From contig CAVOFR010000007.1 of NCBI GenBank assembly GCA_963695075.1, positions 1,054,001 to 1,118,000 of the forward strand: a DNA stretch of 64,000 nt, read 5' to 3'. The notes under the pieces were generated by a model, which was not told where the DNA came from, made no database searches, and saw only the letters and a program-made list of their open reading frames with translations. Source of the stretch: CAWCAL01 sp963695075. Lineage in GTDB: Bacteria; Actinomycetota; Acidimicrobiia; Acidimicrobiales; CAWCAL01. Made by a program: the position numbers and the translations under genes. The first letter of the stretch is position 1. Every line of letters begins with the position of its first letter. Positions 24,339 through 31,757 of the stretch are shown here, one piece after another.

Positions 24339-25988
24339 GTGTCTCCCGACTCCCCACCGGTCGCCGATCTCGTCGAGCGCCTCTGGCCCGACCGCGACAC
24401 CGAGACGGTGAGTCGGCGGCTGGTCGAAGCCGTCGGATCTCCGGTGGAAGAGCCGAACCGACCGCTCGATCAACGCTCGGCGATGTTGATCACCTATGCC
24501 GACACCGTTCGGCGCCCGGGCGAGCGACCGTTGACCACCCTCGTCGGGTTGCTCGACGGGGAGCTGGGCGGTGTGATCGACGCGGTGCACGTGCTCCCGT
24601 TCTACCCCTCCTCCTCCGACGACGGATTCGCCGTGGTCGACCATCGACAGGTGCGGGCCGACCTCGGCACCTGGGCCGATCTCGAGCAGCTGGCCGGCCG
24701 AGTGTCCGTCATGGCTGACCTCGTCGTGAATCACGTCTCCGCAGACTCGATGTGGTTCGACCGATTCCGGGCTGGATCCGAGCCGGGTCGTGACTATTTC
24801 GTCACCGTCCGGCCCGGCGAAGATCTGTCGGCGGTGACCCGGGCTCGGAGCCACCCGCTCCTACGGGCGGTCGACACCCCGGAGGGCGAACGTCATGTCT
24901 GGTGTACGTTCAGCCACGATCAGCCCGACCTCGACTACCGGAACCCCGATGTGCTGGTCGAGATGCTCACCACCCTCGACACACTCCTGCTCCACGGCGT
25001 GCGGTTGGTCAGACTGGATGCGATCGCCTTCGTATGGAAGGAGCCGGGGACGAGCAGCCTGCATCGGCCCGAGACGCACGATCTGGTCCGACTCCTCCGG
25101 AGATTGGTGGCCTGGCGCTGCCCTTCGGCTCGGCTGGTCACCGAGACCAACGTGCCCCACGACGAGAACCTGTCATATCTCGTGGGAGGGGATCAGGCTC
25201 ACTTCGCCTACGACTTCACGCTGGCATCGCTGCTGATCCATGCCGCGATGGCCGAGGACGCCTCGCTCCTGACCACCTGGTTGTCCGAACGGGCCGGGCC
25301 GCCCACGGGCACCTCGTTGCTCGTGTTCCTCGCTTCCCACGACGGGGTCGGGATGCGTCCGATCGAGGAACTGATCTCGGCCGACCGGATTCGGTGGATG
25401 ACGGTGGCAGCCGAGCGCTGCGGGGGAGCGGTGAGCACCTACGAAACCCCGACGGGACCGCGCCCCTACGAGTTGAACGTCGCCCTGGCCGACCTCCTCG
25501 CCGATGGCGACGGACCTGATCGGTACGAGCGGTTCCTGGGCGCGCACCGGGCGCTGTTCTCGCTCGCCGGCGTGCCGGCCATCTACCTACACAGCCTTCT
25601 GGCCTCGCCGGGCGATCGGGCCGCGGCCGAAGCGTCGGGTCTCGCCCGGCGGCTCAACCGCGGCACGGTGAGCCTCGATGCGGTGGGCACCGCCGAGGTC
25701 GGGTCCGTCGTGCCGCACGGGGCGCGGGGCAAGGCGTTCGAGACGCTCGTCGCTCTCCTGCGCGAGAGGTCTCAGCTGCCGGCGTTCTCGCCTCCGGCCC
25801 GGCAGGAGGTGCTCGACCTCGGCCCCGATGTTCTGGCCGTGCGCAGAGGTGAAGGCGCCGACCGCCTGCTCGCTGTCACGAACATGACGTCCGGCCCCGT
25901 AACGGTCGTTGCAGACGGCCACCGCATCGAGCTGGCGGCGTGGCGGAAGGCGTGGATCCCCGATCCGGTTGCAGCGCCGTCGGTGTGA
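24339..25988 (+). CDS. Sucrose phosphorylase-family GH13 (probable glucosylglycerate phosphorylase)
   Basis: A 549-residue GH13 subfamily 18-type enzyme. AVHVLPFYPSSSDDGFAVVD and LVVNHVS mark the first conserved regions. The nucleophile is Asp227 in VRLDAIAFVWKEPG, the acid/base is Glu269 in VTETNVPH, and the transition-state Asp335 is in LASHDGVG. The WKEPGT variant and the neighbouring glucosyl-3-phosphoglycerate synthase gene favour glucosylglycerate phosphorylase over sucrose phosphorylase: reversible phosphorolysis of glucosylglycerate to glucose 1-phosphate and glycerate. It is cytoplasmic, without a signal peptide. The GTG start lies 11 bp after the fusion gene. It converges with the synthase gene with a 12-bp gap. 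Confidence 0.85.
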   Translation: MSPDSPPVADLVERLWPDRDTETVSRRLVEAVGSPVEEPNRPLDQRSAMLITYADTVRRPGERPLTTLVGLLDGELGGVIDAVHVLPFYPSSSDDGFAVVDHRQVRADLGTWADLEQLAGRVSVMADLVVNHVSADSMWFDRFRAGSEPGRDYFVTVRPGEDLSAVTRARSHPLLRAVDTPEGERHVWCTFSHDQPDLDYRNPDVLVEMLTTLDTLLLHGVRLVRLDAIAFVWKEPGTSSLHRPETHDLVRLLRRLVAWRCPSARLVTETNVPHDENLSYLVGGDQAHFAYDFTLASLLIHAAMAEDASLLTTWLSERAGPPTGTSLLVFLASHDGVGMRPIEELISADRIRWMTVAAERCGGAVSTYETPTGPRPYELNVALADLLADGDGPDRYERFLGAHRALFSLAGVPAIYLHSLLASPGDRAAAEASGLARRLNRGTVSLDAVGTAEVGSVVPHGARGKAFETLVALLRERSQLPAFSPPARQEVLDLGPDVLAVRRGEGADRLLAVTNMTSGPVTVVADGHRIELAAWRKAWIPDPVAAPSV

Positions 25989-26000
25989 GAACCGGTCCCG

Positions 26001-27215
26001 TCAGGGGCCGTTGTCGTGCTCGACGGCTGCGGCGATGCGGTCGAGCGCATCGGGCACGGCGCTGACGACTCGGGACCAGTTCGGCAGGAAGGTCGTCTCC
26101 ATGGGTTGGGTCAGGAACTGATCGCCGGCGGTCATGAGCGCGGTGGAGAACAGCTCGACCGCCTCCTCCTCGCTGTGGCGGTCGTGATCCAGACCGTTGA
26201 GCACTGCGTCGTGGTGGTACCAGTCGACCAGGTCGAGCGCGATCCGGTGATACGAGACCTTGAGGGTGCGGAACACCTCGGTGGAGAGCACGGCGCCCTG
26301 GACGGCAAGTTTCCGGTAGATGGCCTTGGAGATGTCGATCGACATCTTGTGGAGGCCGGTCGTCGGATCGGCGGCGGAGAGCGGCTGATGCTTGTGGTCG
26401 TAGGTCTCGGCCACGTCGACCTGACAGACACGTTCGGTGGAGTACTGGCGGTAGACCTCGGACAGCATGCCGATCTCGACCCCCCAGTCGGACGGGATGC
26501 GGATGGCTCGGACGACGTCGTCGCGCATCGCCATCTCGCCGGCCAGCGGATAGCGGAAGCTGTCGAGATAGTCGAGGTACGGCGACGGGCCGAGGGCCTG
26601 ACGTAGAGCCCGCAGCAGGGGGGTGACGAGGAGGCGGGAGGCCCGTCCGTTGAGCTGACCGTCGCCGACGCGGGCGTAGTACCCCTTCGAGAACGCGTAC
26701 TCGAACGTGGGATGCACGAGCGGATAGAGCAGCCGGGCGGGGATGTCCCGCCGGTAGGTCGAGATGTCGGCGTCGTGGAGCGCCACCACCTTGGCTCGGC
26801 CCACGGCCAGGAAGTAGCCGAGGCAGTACCAGACGTTTCGCCCCTTCCCCGGTGCGGGTGGAGCCAGGCCGTGCGCTGCGAGCTCGGCGTCGACTTCGCG
26901 CAGGGCGGGACCGTCGTTCCAGAGGATGCGGGTCTGCATGGGGAGTCGACCGAAGAGGTTCCGCGCTCGGGCGAAGTCGTCGGCATCGGCCGAATCGAGT
27001 CCGATCACCACCTGTGAGAGGTAGGGGATCTCGGCGATCTGTTCGACTATCGCGGGGAGGGCCGGCCCGTCGAGCTCGGAGCAGAGCGTCGGGATGACCA
27101 GGGCCATAGGCCGGTCGTCGCTCCATTTGGTGAGCTCGAGCTCGAGGTCTTCGAGGGAGCGCTGGCCCAGGCGGTGCAGGGTCGCCACCGACCCGTTCTG
27201 GAAGAAGTCCGCCAT
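26001..27215 (-). CDS. gpgS: Glucosyl-3-phosphoglycerate synthase (GT81)
   Basis: A 404-residue GT81-type glycosyltransferase. The N-terminus MADFFQNG followed by TLHRLGQRSLEDLELEL is that of the bacterial GpgS group. GKGRNVWYCLGYFLA and the DxD-like ALHDADISTYRRD bind the nucleotide sugar and metal; LDYLDSFRYPLAGEM, DWGVEIGMLSEVYR and YDHKHQPLS are further family blocks. The reaction joins glucose from an NDP-glucose to D-3-phosphoglycerate, giving the precursor of the compatible solute glucosylglycerate. ATG 27215 is preceded by AAAGGAGG 3 nt upstream, so an upstream in-frame start at 27377 is rejected. No GpgP phosphatase gene is visible in the window. It likely works with the neighbouring phosphorylase. 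Confidence 0.9.
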   Translation of the reverse strand: MADFFQNGSVATLHRLGQRSLEDLELELTKWSDDRPMALVIPTLCSELDGPALPAIVEQIAEIPYLSQVVIGLDSADADDFARARNLFGRLPMQTRILWNDGPALREVDAELAAHGLAPPAPGKGRNVWYCLGYFLAVGRAKVVALHDADISTYRRDIPARLLYPLVHPTFEYAFSKGYYARVGDGQLNGRASRLLVTPLLRALRQALGPSPYLDYLDSFRYPLAGEMAMRDDVVRAIRIPSDWGVEIGMLSEVYRQYSTERVCQVDVAETYDHKHQPLSAADPTTGLHKMSIDISKAIYRKLAVQGAVLSTEVFRTLKVSYHRIALDLVDWYHHDAVLNGLDHDRHSEEEAVELFSTALMTAGDQFLTQPMETTFLPNWSRVVSAVPDALDRIAAAVEHDNGP

Positions 27216-27372
27216 CTGCCTCCTTTGCACCTCCTCTTTTGCACCCCGACGGGAGCCTATCGGCCACCGGTCGGCGTCCCAGCGGCGGTGGGCGCAGCGG
27301 AGAGCACGCCTTCGAGTTGGGCACACCGGGGTCAGCCGCGGAGTTGGGCACGGGTCCGACATCAACTCCGGG

Positions 27373-27399
27373 CTCAAGTCCGGCCGGCATCTCGCCGAT
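27373..27399 (+). promoter_or_regulatory. Sigma-28/WhiG-like promoter candidate
   Basis: CTCAAG (27373-27378) and GCCGAT (27394-27399) are separated by 15 nt, which fits the flagellar/WhiG sigma-factor pattern TAAA-N15/16-GCCGATAA. It lies 29 bp upstream of the GHL15-like gene. A similar element precedes the TadE gene at 30218. Two copies of GAGTTGGGCAC (27314 and 27341) lie further upstream. Confidence 0.5.
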
Positions 27400-27428
27400 C
27401 CCGGGAGGGATCCGGTGAGAGGGATGCA

Positions 27429-28748
27429 ATGGCAGATGCTCGAGCGCTCGCGGGGGTGGCGGTGACCGTGGTCACCCTGCTCGTGACCCCGTCGTGCGAA
27501 GCATCGGCCGACCTGGGCCGAGCAGAGGTCAGGGTGATGGACGAGGTCGCCCGCCCCCGCTCGAAGCCGCCGGCCGTGCTCGCCGCGGCGCCGGTCACCA
27601 CGACGGTTCGCGCCGAACTGGCCGACCCGGAGCCCACCACGACCACCGTCGGACCCACGTCGACGACGGCTGCTCCAACCACTATCGAGGCGCCCCAGGC
27701 CAGCACCACGGTCGCCCCGCCGCCGCCCGTCCTCAGCTCTCCGGGACGGTTCGCGTGGTTCTACAAGCCTCCGGCCAACGCCTCGGCGGCCGAACTGGCC
27801 ACCCGGTATGACGTGATCGTGCTCACCCGAAACGACGAGTCATTCCGCGACGAGGTCAAGGCCGCCAATCCGTCGATCCGCGTGCTCCAGTACGTGTTGG
27901 CGAACGAGATCCAGGACGCCGGTACCCAACAGCCGTGGCGCAACCAGGTCGCGTGGAACACGGGCGACGCTGCTTCGCTCCTCGTCGACCATCCGGACTG
28001 GTTCGCTCGGGACGACGCCGGACAGCCCATCGTCGAGGACATCGGCGGAGGTCGGAGCGTCCACGTCATGGATCCCGGGCAGCCCGGTTGGACCGATTTC
28101 CTGATCGACCGGGCGCTCGCCCACAACATCGACGCCGGCTGGGACGGCCTCTTCCTCGACAACCTGGAGATGAGTCTGAGCAAGCGGCAGCGGACCGGCG
28201 ACGTCCCGGCTGGGTATCCGACCGATACGGCCTGGCGGGACGCCTTCGTCGGCCACGTCGCCGAGATCAGCCGTGCGTTCGCCGCCGCTGGCCGGCCGGT
28301 GTGGGCCAACGTGATCGAGGGCGGGGAGTCGGCAACCGACATCGGGGTTCTGGCCCCGCATCTCGAGGGCACGATGGATGAGAGCTTCGGCACCGGCTGG
28401 GACGGAGTGCCGAGAACCGGATCATCGTGGGAGCGAGATCTCGCCGCCGCCGAAGCCCGCACCAGCCACGGCGATCAGAGCCTCCTCGTGGCCCAGGGCC
28501 AGCGGGCCGACGAGTCGGCCATGCGGTACGCCTACGCCTCGTACCTGCTCGTGGCCGGCCCGACCGTCTCCTTCCGCTTCGCCGACCATCGGGCCGCCTA
28601 CGCCGAGTCGTGGTGGTTCGACGAGTTCGACCGGACGCTGGGCGAGCCGCTCGGCCCCCGCTACCCGTCGAACGGAACCTGGGTCCGGGACTTCGACGGC
28701 GGCCGGGTCACCGTGAACCCCAGCGCCGGCACCGCCAGCATCGACTGA
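27429..28748 (+). CDS. Secreted putative glycoside hydrolase (GHL15-like)
   Basis: A 439-residue protein with an N-terminal hydrophobic signal (ALAGVAVTVVTLLVTPSC, possibly a lipobox) and a Thr/Pro-rich linker (about residues 60-100). The TIM-barrel domain shows RFAWFYKPP, then YDVIVLTRND, VLQYVLANEI, DHPDWFARD, HVMDPGQPGWTDFLIDRA and GWDGLFLDNLEMS. These blocks match the putative GHL15 family of carbohydrate-active enzymes; the acidic residues of LFLDNLE and VIEGGES are candidate catalytic groups. ATG 27429 is chosen because the signal peptide then starts normally. It diverges from gpgS by 213 bp. The extracellular substrate is unknown. Confidence 0.78.
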   Translation: MADARALAGVAVTVVTLLVTPSCEASADLGRAEVRVMDEVARPRSKPPAVLAAAPVTTTVRAELADPEPTTTTVGPTSTTAAPTTIEAPQASTTVAPPPPVLSSPGRFAWFYKPPANASAAELATRYDVIVLTRNDESFRDEVKAANPSIRVLQYVLANEIQDAGTQQPWRNQVAWNTGDAASLLVDHPDWFARDDAGQPIVEDIGGGRSVHVMDPGQPGWTDFLIDRALAHNIDAGWDGLFLDNLEMSLSKRQRTGDVPAGYPTDTAWRDAFVGHVAEISRAFAAAGRPVWANVIEGGESATDIGVLAPHLEGTMDESFGTGWDGVPRTGSSWERDLAAAEARTSHGDQSLLVAQGQRADESAMRYAYASYLLVAGPTVSFRFADHRAAYAESWWFDEFDRTLGEPLGPRYPSNGTWVRDFDGGRVTVNPSAGTASID

Positions 28749-28784
28749 CCGAACTCCTCGGAACCTTTCACAGATTCCTCACTC

Positions 28785-29588
28785 TCAGGTTCCGGTCCAA
28801 TGGGGCGGGCGACGTTCGGCCGCGGCGGCCAGGCCTTCGGCGGCGTCGTTGGTCGCCGCGGCGACCCGGCGCATGGTCTCGCCCATGCGGACGGCGTCGG
28901 TCCAGGGGAGTTGGCTTCCGCGAGCGGCCATCTCCTTGGTGGCGCGCACTGCGAGCGGTCCGCCCTGGCAGAGCCTGCGAGCCAGCGTCATGGCCTCGTC
29001 GGCGAGCGCCTCGCCTGACACGACCTTCCACACGAGACCGATCTCGGCTGCTCGTCGGGCATCGATGGGGTCTCCGGTCAGCAGCAGCTCCATCGCGTGA
29101 TCCCATCGGATCTTGCCCGGGAGCCGCAGGGCGCCCACCATCGTCGGGATGCCGAGGCGCACCTCGGGGTATGCGAACCGGGCATGATCGGCCGCGATCA
29201 CGAAGTCGCACGCCGCCGCAGCGGTGAGGCCGTAGCCGATGCAGTGTCCGTTGATCGCCGCGATGGTCGGCTTCCAGATCTCCTGGCCGCTCTCGAACGA
29301 GTTGATGGTCGGGATCTCCCAGAACGATCCGGGCCAGCTCCCCACCGCGCCGGCGCCGTCCTTCATGTCGGCCCCCGCACAGAACGCCCGTGTTCCCGAG
29401 CCGGTGAGGATCGCGACCCAGGCGTCGGGGTCGTCGTGGAAACGGTTCCAGGCGGCATTCAGCGCCTCGCGGAGCGCACCGTTGACCGCATTGAGGTGCC
29501 TCGGACGGTTGTAGGTGATCGTGGCCACGTGGTCGGCCATGTCGTAGAGCACGGGTGGTTCCGAGCGGTCGTGTTCAGCCTGGCTCAT
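28785..29588 (-). CDS. Enoyl-CoA hydratase/isomerase family protein
   Basis: A 267-residue crotonase-fold protein. The oxyanion-hole stretches are RAFCAGADMKDG and INGHCIGYGLTAAAACDF, followed by FAYPEVRLGIPT. The position of catalytic Glu144 of hydratase is not clearly retained, so hydratase versus isomerase or hydrolase activity is open. ATG 29588 has GAAGG 7 nt upstream; GTG 29603 lacks a site. It is divergent from an NTF2-like gene. It fits beta-oxidation or ring-opening steps with the other acyl-CoA genes of the window. Confidence 0.9.
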   Translation of the reverse strand: MSQAEHDRSEPPVLYDMADHVATITYNRPRHLNAVNGALREALNAAWNRFHDDPDAWVAILTGSGTRAFCAGADMKDGAGAVGSWPGSFWEIPTINSFESGQEIWKPTIAAINGHCIGYGLTAAAACDFVIAADHARFAYPEVRLGIPTMVGALRLPGKIRWDHAMELLLTGDPIDARRAAEIGLVWKVVSGEALADEAMTLARRLCQGGPLAVRATKEMAARGSQLPWTDAVRMGETMRRVAAATNDAAEGLAAAAERRPPHWTGT

Positions 29589-29662
29589 CGGTCGGCCTTC
29601 CACTCGTCGGGTCCGGTAGCGTCAACCTACCGTCCGTTGGTGACCCGGCCCCAGGGAGCGTC

Positions 29663-30157
29663 ATGGAGTTGCAGGATCTCGTCGAAATCGAGCAGATCAA
29701 GCGACTGAAGTACCGCTACCTGCGGTGCCTCGATCAGAAGGAATGGGACGATCTGGAGGACTGCTTCGTCGCGGGCGCCACCGCCTCGTACGGGGGCGGC
29801 GCCTATCCGTTCGACAGCCGCGACGAGATCATGGCCTTCCTCCGCGAAGCGATGGGGCCCGACACGTTCCACTCCAGCCATCAGTGTCACCACCCCGAGA
29901 TCGACATCATCGGTGGCGGGGAAGCCACGGGGGTCTGGGCGCTGCAGGACGTCGTCATCGACACGGGGTTCGACCTCACGATCAGGGGTGCCGCGTTCTA
30001 CACCGACCGTTACGAGAAGGCCGATGGCGAGTGGCGGATAGCCCACACGGGCTACAAGCGTCTCTACGAAGAGGTCTATCCCCGGGGCGAGATGGACGGT
30101 CTCCGCCTCACAGCCAGCTGGTGGACCACCGGCGGCCGGTCCGAGCTGGCCGGGTAG
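29663..30157 (+). CDS. NTF2/SnoaL-like protein
   Basis: A 164-residue alpha+beta-barrel protein: EIEQIKRLKYRYLRCLDQ is followed by EWDDLEDCFV, HQCHHPEIDII, GVWALQDVV and TDRYEKADGEWRIAHTGYKR. This matches the SnoaL_4-type group that includes scytalone dehydratase and ring-hydroxylating dioxygenase beta-like subunits. The catalytic His/Asp pair cannot be fixed. ATG 29663 has AGGGAG 4 nt upstream. A TACCGT -10 at 29628-29633 would start the message near 29640. It probably acts as an isomerase or dehydratase in the same catabolic context; the substrate is unknown. Confidence 0.82.
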   Translation: MELQDLVEIEQIKRLKYRYLRCLDQKEWDDLEDCFVAGATASYGGGAYPFDSRDEIMAFLREAMGPDTFHSSHQCHHPEIDIIGGGEATGVWALQDVVIDTGFDLTIRGAAFYTDRYEKADGEWRIAHTGYKRLYEEVYPRGEMDGLRLTASWWTTGGRSELAG

Positions 30158-30217
30158 GCCGGGTAGGCCGGCCCCCGAGCTGGCCGGGCCCCTTCGGCGG
30201 GCCCTTCGTCCCGGTAC

Positions 30218-30245
30218 CTCAAGCCACCGGACGCGATGCCGAAGG
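30218..30245 (+). promoter_or_regulatory. Sigma-28/WhiG-like promoter candidate upstream of tadE
   Basis: CTCAAG (30218-30223) and GCCGAAGG (30238-30245) are spaced so that TCAA-N15-GCCGA fits the TAAA-N15-GCCGATAA pattern. The downstream leader of about 90 nt can fold into CCACGAGAACGTGG and into a GTCCCGG/CCGGGAC stem. It resembles the element at 27373. Confidence 0.45.
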
Positions 30246-30315
30246 TAACCACGAGAACGTGGTGGCAAGCCTTGCCCGGGACAAGTAGGTCCTGGGGCCC
30301 ATTGAGACCTGTCCT

Positions 30316-30346
30316 CACTATACGTAGCGTTATAAACACTATGCGT
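30316..30346 (+). promoter_or_regulatory. Direct repeat overlapping tadE start
   Basis: CACTATACGT (30316-30325) and CACTATGCGT (30337-30346) match at 9 of 10 bases with a 21-bp period, two helical turns. The second copy covers the ATG. The segment is unusually AT-rich for this genome and includes TATAAA at 30331. It is a candidate tandem regulator site or promoter. Confidence 0.4.
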
Positions 30347-31174
30347 GGCCAATCCCCCCAACGGCGCCGACGGTTCGGTCAGCGCGGAGCCGTCATCGTC
30401 GAGGCCGCCCTGATCATGCCGATCGTCATACTGATCTCGTTGGGTGTCGTCGACCTCGGATTCCTCATCGACCACAACCTCACGGTGGCCAGCGCCACGA
30501 CCGCCGGCACCCGAGCCGGTACCCGGGCGGGCAACTCCGCCGACGCTGACCAGCAGGTGCTCGAAGCCATCGCCAGCGCCGACGCCAAGCTCAAGCCCAA
30601 CTCGGTCGAGAAGATCATCATCTTCCGGGCCGATGACGAGGACGGCACCGTGCCCCCGGCCTGCTTCACCGGCAGCAGTTCCTCGTTCCACTGCAACACC
30701 TATGGTCCCGAGGCCATGACGACGTTCGTGGCCGAGACCGCGTGGCCGCCGGCCGACCGCAACGCCGGTGCCTTCGGTGAGGCCGATTACCTCGGTGTGC
30801 ACGTCGTCACCACCCACGAGTACACGATCGGGATCTTCGGCGGCAGTCGCCCCGTCTCGGACACGGTCGTGATGCAGATCGACCCGACCGGTGTCGCCGG
30901 CGCCAGTGCCGAGATCCCGCCTCCGCCGAACACGACCACGACGACGACGACCACGACGACCACGACGACCACGACGACGAGTACGACCACGATCCCGGTG
31001 CCAACGAGCTCGACCACTTCCACGACCTCTACCACGACGACCACGATCTGCTGCGCACCGACGACGACGACCACCACGACGACCACGACCACGACGATCC
31101 CGGTCGTGACGACCTCCACGTCGACGACGTCGACGACGTGGCCGATACCCCCCACGACCGGTACGAACTCGTGA
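30341..31174 (+). CDS. TadE-like surface protein with long Thr-rich tail
   Basis: A 277-residue protein. A short basic N-terminus is followed by the TadE-type prepilin-like segment RGAVIVEAALIMPIVILISL (GA..E pattern, single TM). The extracytoplasmic part has Cys in VPPACFTG and FHCNTYG. The last 80 or so residues are Thr runs broken by Ser/Pro/Ile with CC in the middle (about 30931-31140). TadE proteins are pseudopilins of Flp-type pili; such a tail is not usual and could be a glycosylated stalk. ATG 30341 is used because the basic N-region then directly precedes the TM. It overlaps the next tadE gene by 4 bp. Confidence 0.85.
   Translation: MRGQSPQRRRRFGQRGAVIVEAALIMPIVILISLGVVDLGFLIDHNLTVASATTAGTRAGTRAGNSADADQQVLEAIASADAKLKPNSVEKIIIFRADDEDGTVPPACFTGSSSSFHCNTYGPEAMTTFVAETAWPPADRNAGAFGEADYLGVHVVTTHEYTIGIFGGSRPVSDTVVMQIDPTGVAGASAEIPPPPNTTTTTTTTTTTTTTTTSTTTIPVPTSSTTSTTSTTTTTICCAPTTTTTTTTTTTTIPVVTTSTSTTSTTWPIPPTTGTNS
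30931..31140 (+). repeat. ACG/ACC simple-sequence tract encoding poly-Thr
   Basis: An in-frame low-complexity tract of ACG and ACC codons with interruptions. It also creates a long open frame on the opposite strand (poly-Val), which is not a gene. Slippage could change the tail length between strains. Confidence 0.85.
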
Positions 31175-31752
31175 GATCGCTCCGGCGGCGTGGTGACCGA
31201 TCCGACCGGACCGGGAACGACCGGGGTGCTGCCCTCATCGAAGCGATGATCATCACGCCGGTCCTGTTGATGTTCATCTTCGGCCTCATCGACTACGGCC
31301 TCTACTTCCGCGACAACCTGACGGCCGGGAATGCTGCCCGCGCCGCCGCTCGCACCGGCGTGTCGGCCGACGCGGACGGCTTCGTCGACTATGACGTCCT
31401 CACGATCCTCGAGGATCGGCTGACCGGTCTGGGCGTCGAACCGGACCGCATCGTCGTCTTCCACGCCAGCTCGTACGACGACGAGCCTTCGGCGGCCTGT
31501 CTCGTCGACAGCGTCTACCCCGACTGCAACTCGTATCCGGGGTCGGCGTTGAACTGGACCGAGACCCAGTGGGTCGACAGCGATGAACGCGACGGCTGGC
31601 CCGAGGACGACCGGTCCATCAGCAACTCGGCCGGCACCGACCTGCTCGGGATCCACGTCGCGGCCACCCACACCTTCGCGATCGGCGCATTCCAGGACCA
31701 GGCATCCATCGCCCAGACCGTCGTCTACCGCATCGAACCCCAGGACGAGTAG
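31171..31752 (+). CDS. TadE-like pseudopilin protein
   Basis: A 193-residue protein with the TadE signature RGAALIEAMIITPVLLMFIF at about residues 18-37, followed by DYGLYFRDNLTAGNAARAAA. The extracytoplasmic part has Cys in SAACLVDSVYPDCNSYPG, a pattern shared with the preceding TadE (PACFTG...FHCNTYG), so the two are paralogues from tandem duplication. GTG 31171 overlaps the previous stop by 4 bp; GTG 31138 would overlap by 37 bp. It ends 5 bp before tadG. Confidence 0.85.
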   Translation: MRSLRRRGDRSDRTGNDRGAALIEAMIITPVLLMFIFGLIDYGLYFRDNLTAGNAARAAARTGVSADADGFVDYDVLTILEDRLTGLGVEPDRIVVFHASSYDDEPSAACLVDSVYPDCNSYPGSALNWTETQWVDSDERDGWPEDDRSISNSAGTDLLGIHVAATHTFAIGAFQDQASIAQTVVYRIEPQDE

Positions 31753-31757
31753 CGATC

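Noticed and set aside
30204..30282. Possible riboswitch upstream of tadE
   Set aside because: GTCCCGG/CCGGGAC and CCACGAGAACGTGG stems can be drawn, but c-di-GMP, c-di-AMP, SAM and cobalamin consensus elements do not match. The CTCAAG/GCCGAA promoter-like reading explains the conserved-looking words better.
30787..31671. Long minus-strand open frame rich in Val opposite the tadE genes
   Set aside because: It is the mirror of the ACG/ACC poly-Thr tract; it has no ribosome site and no family similarity, while the plus strand carries clear TadE motifs.
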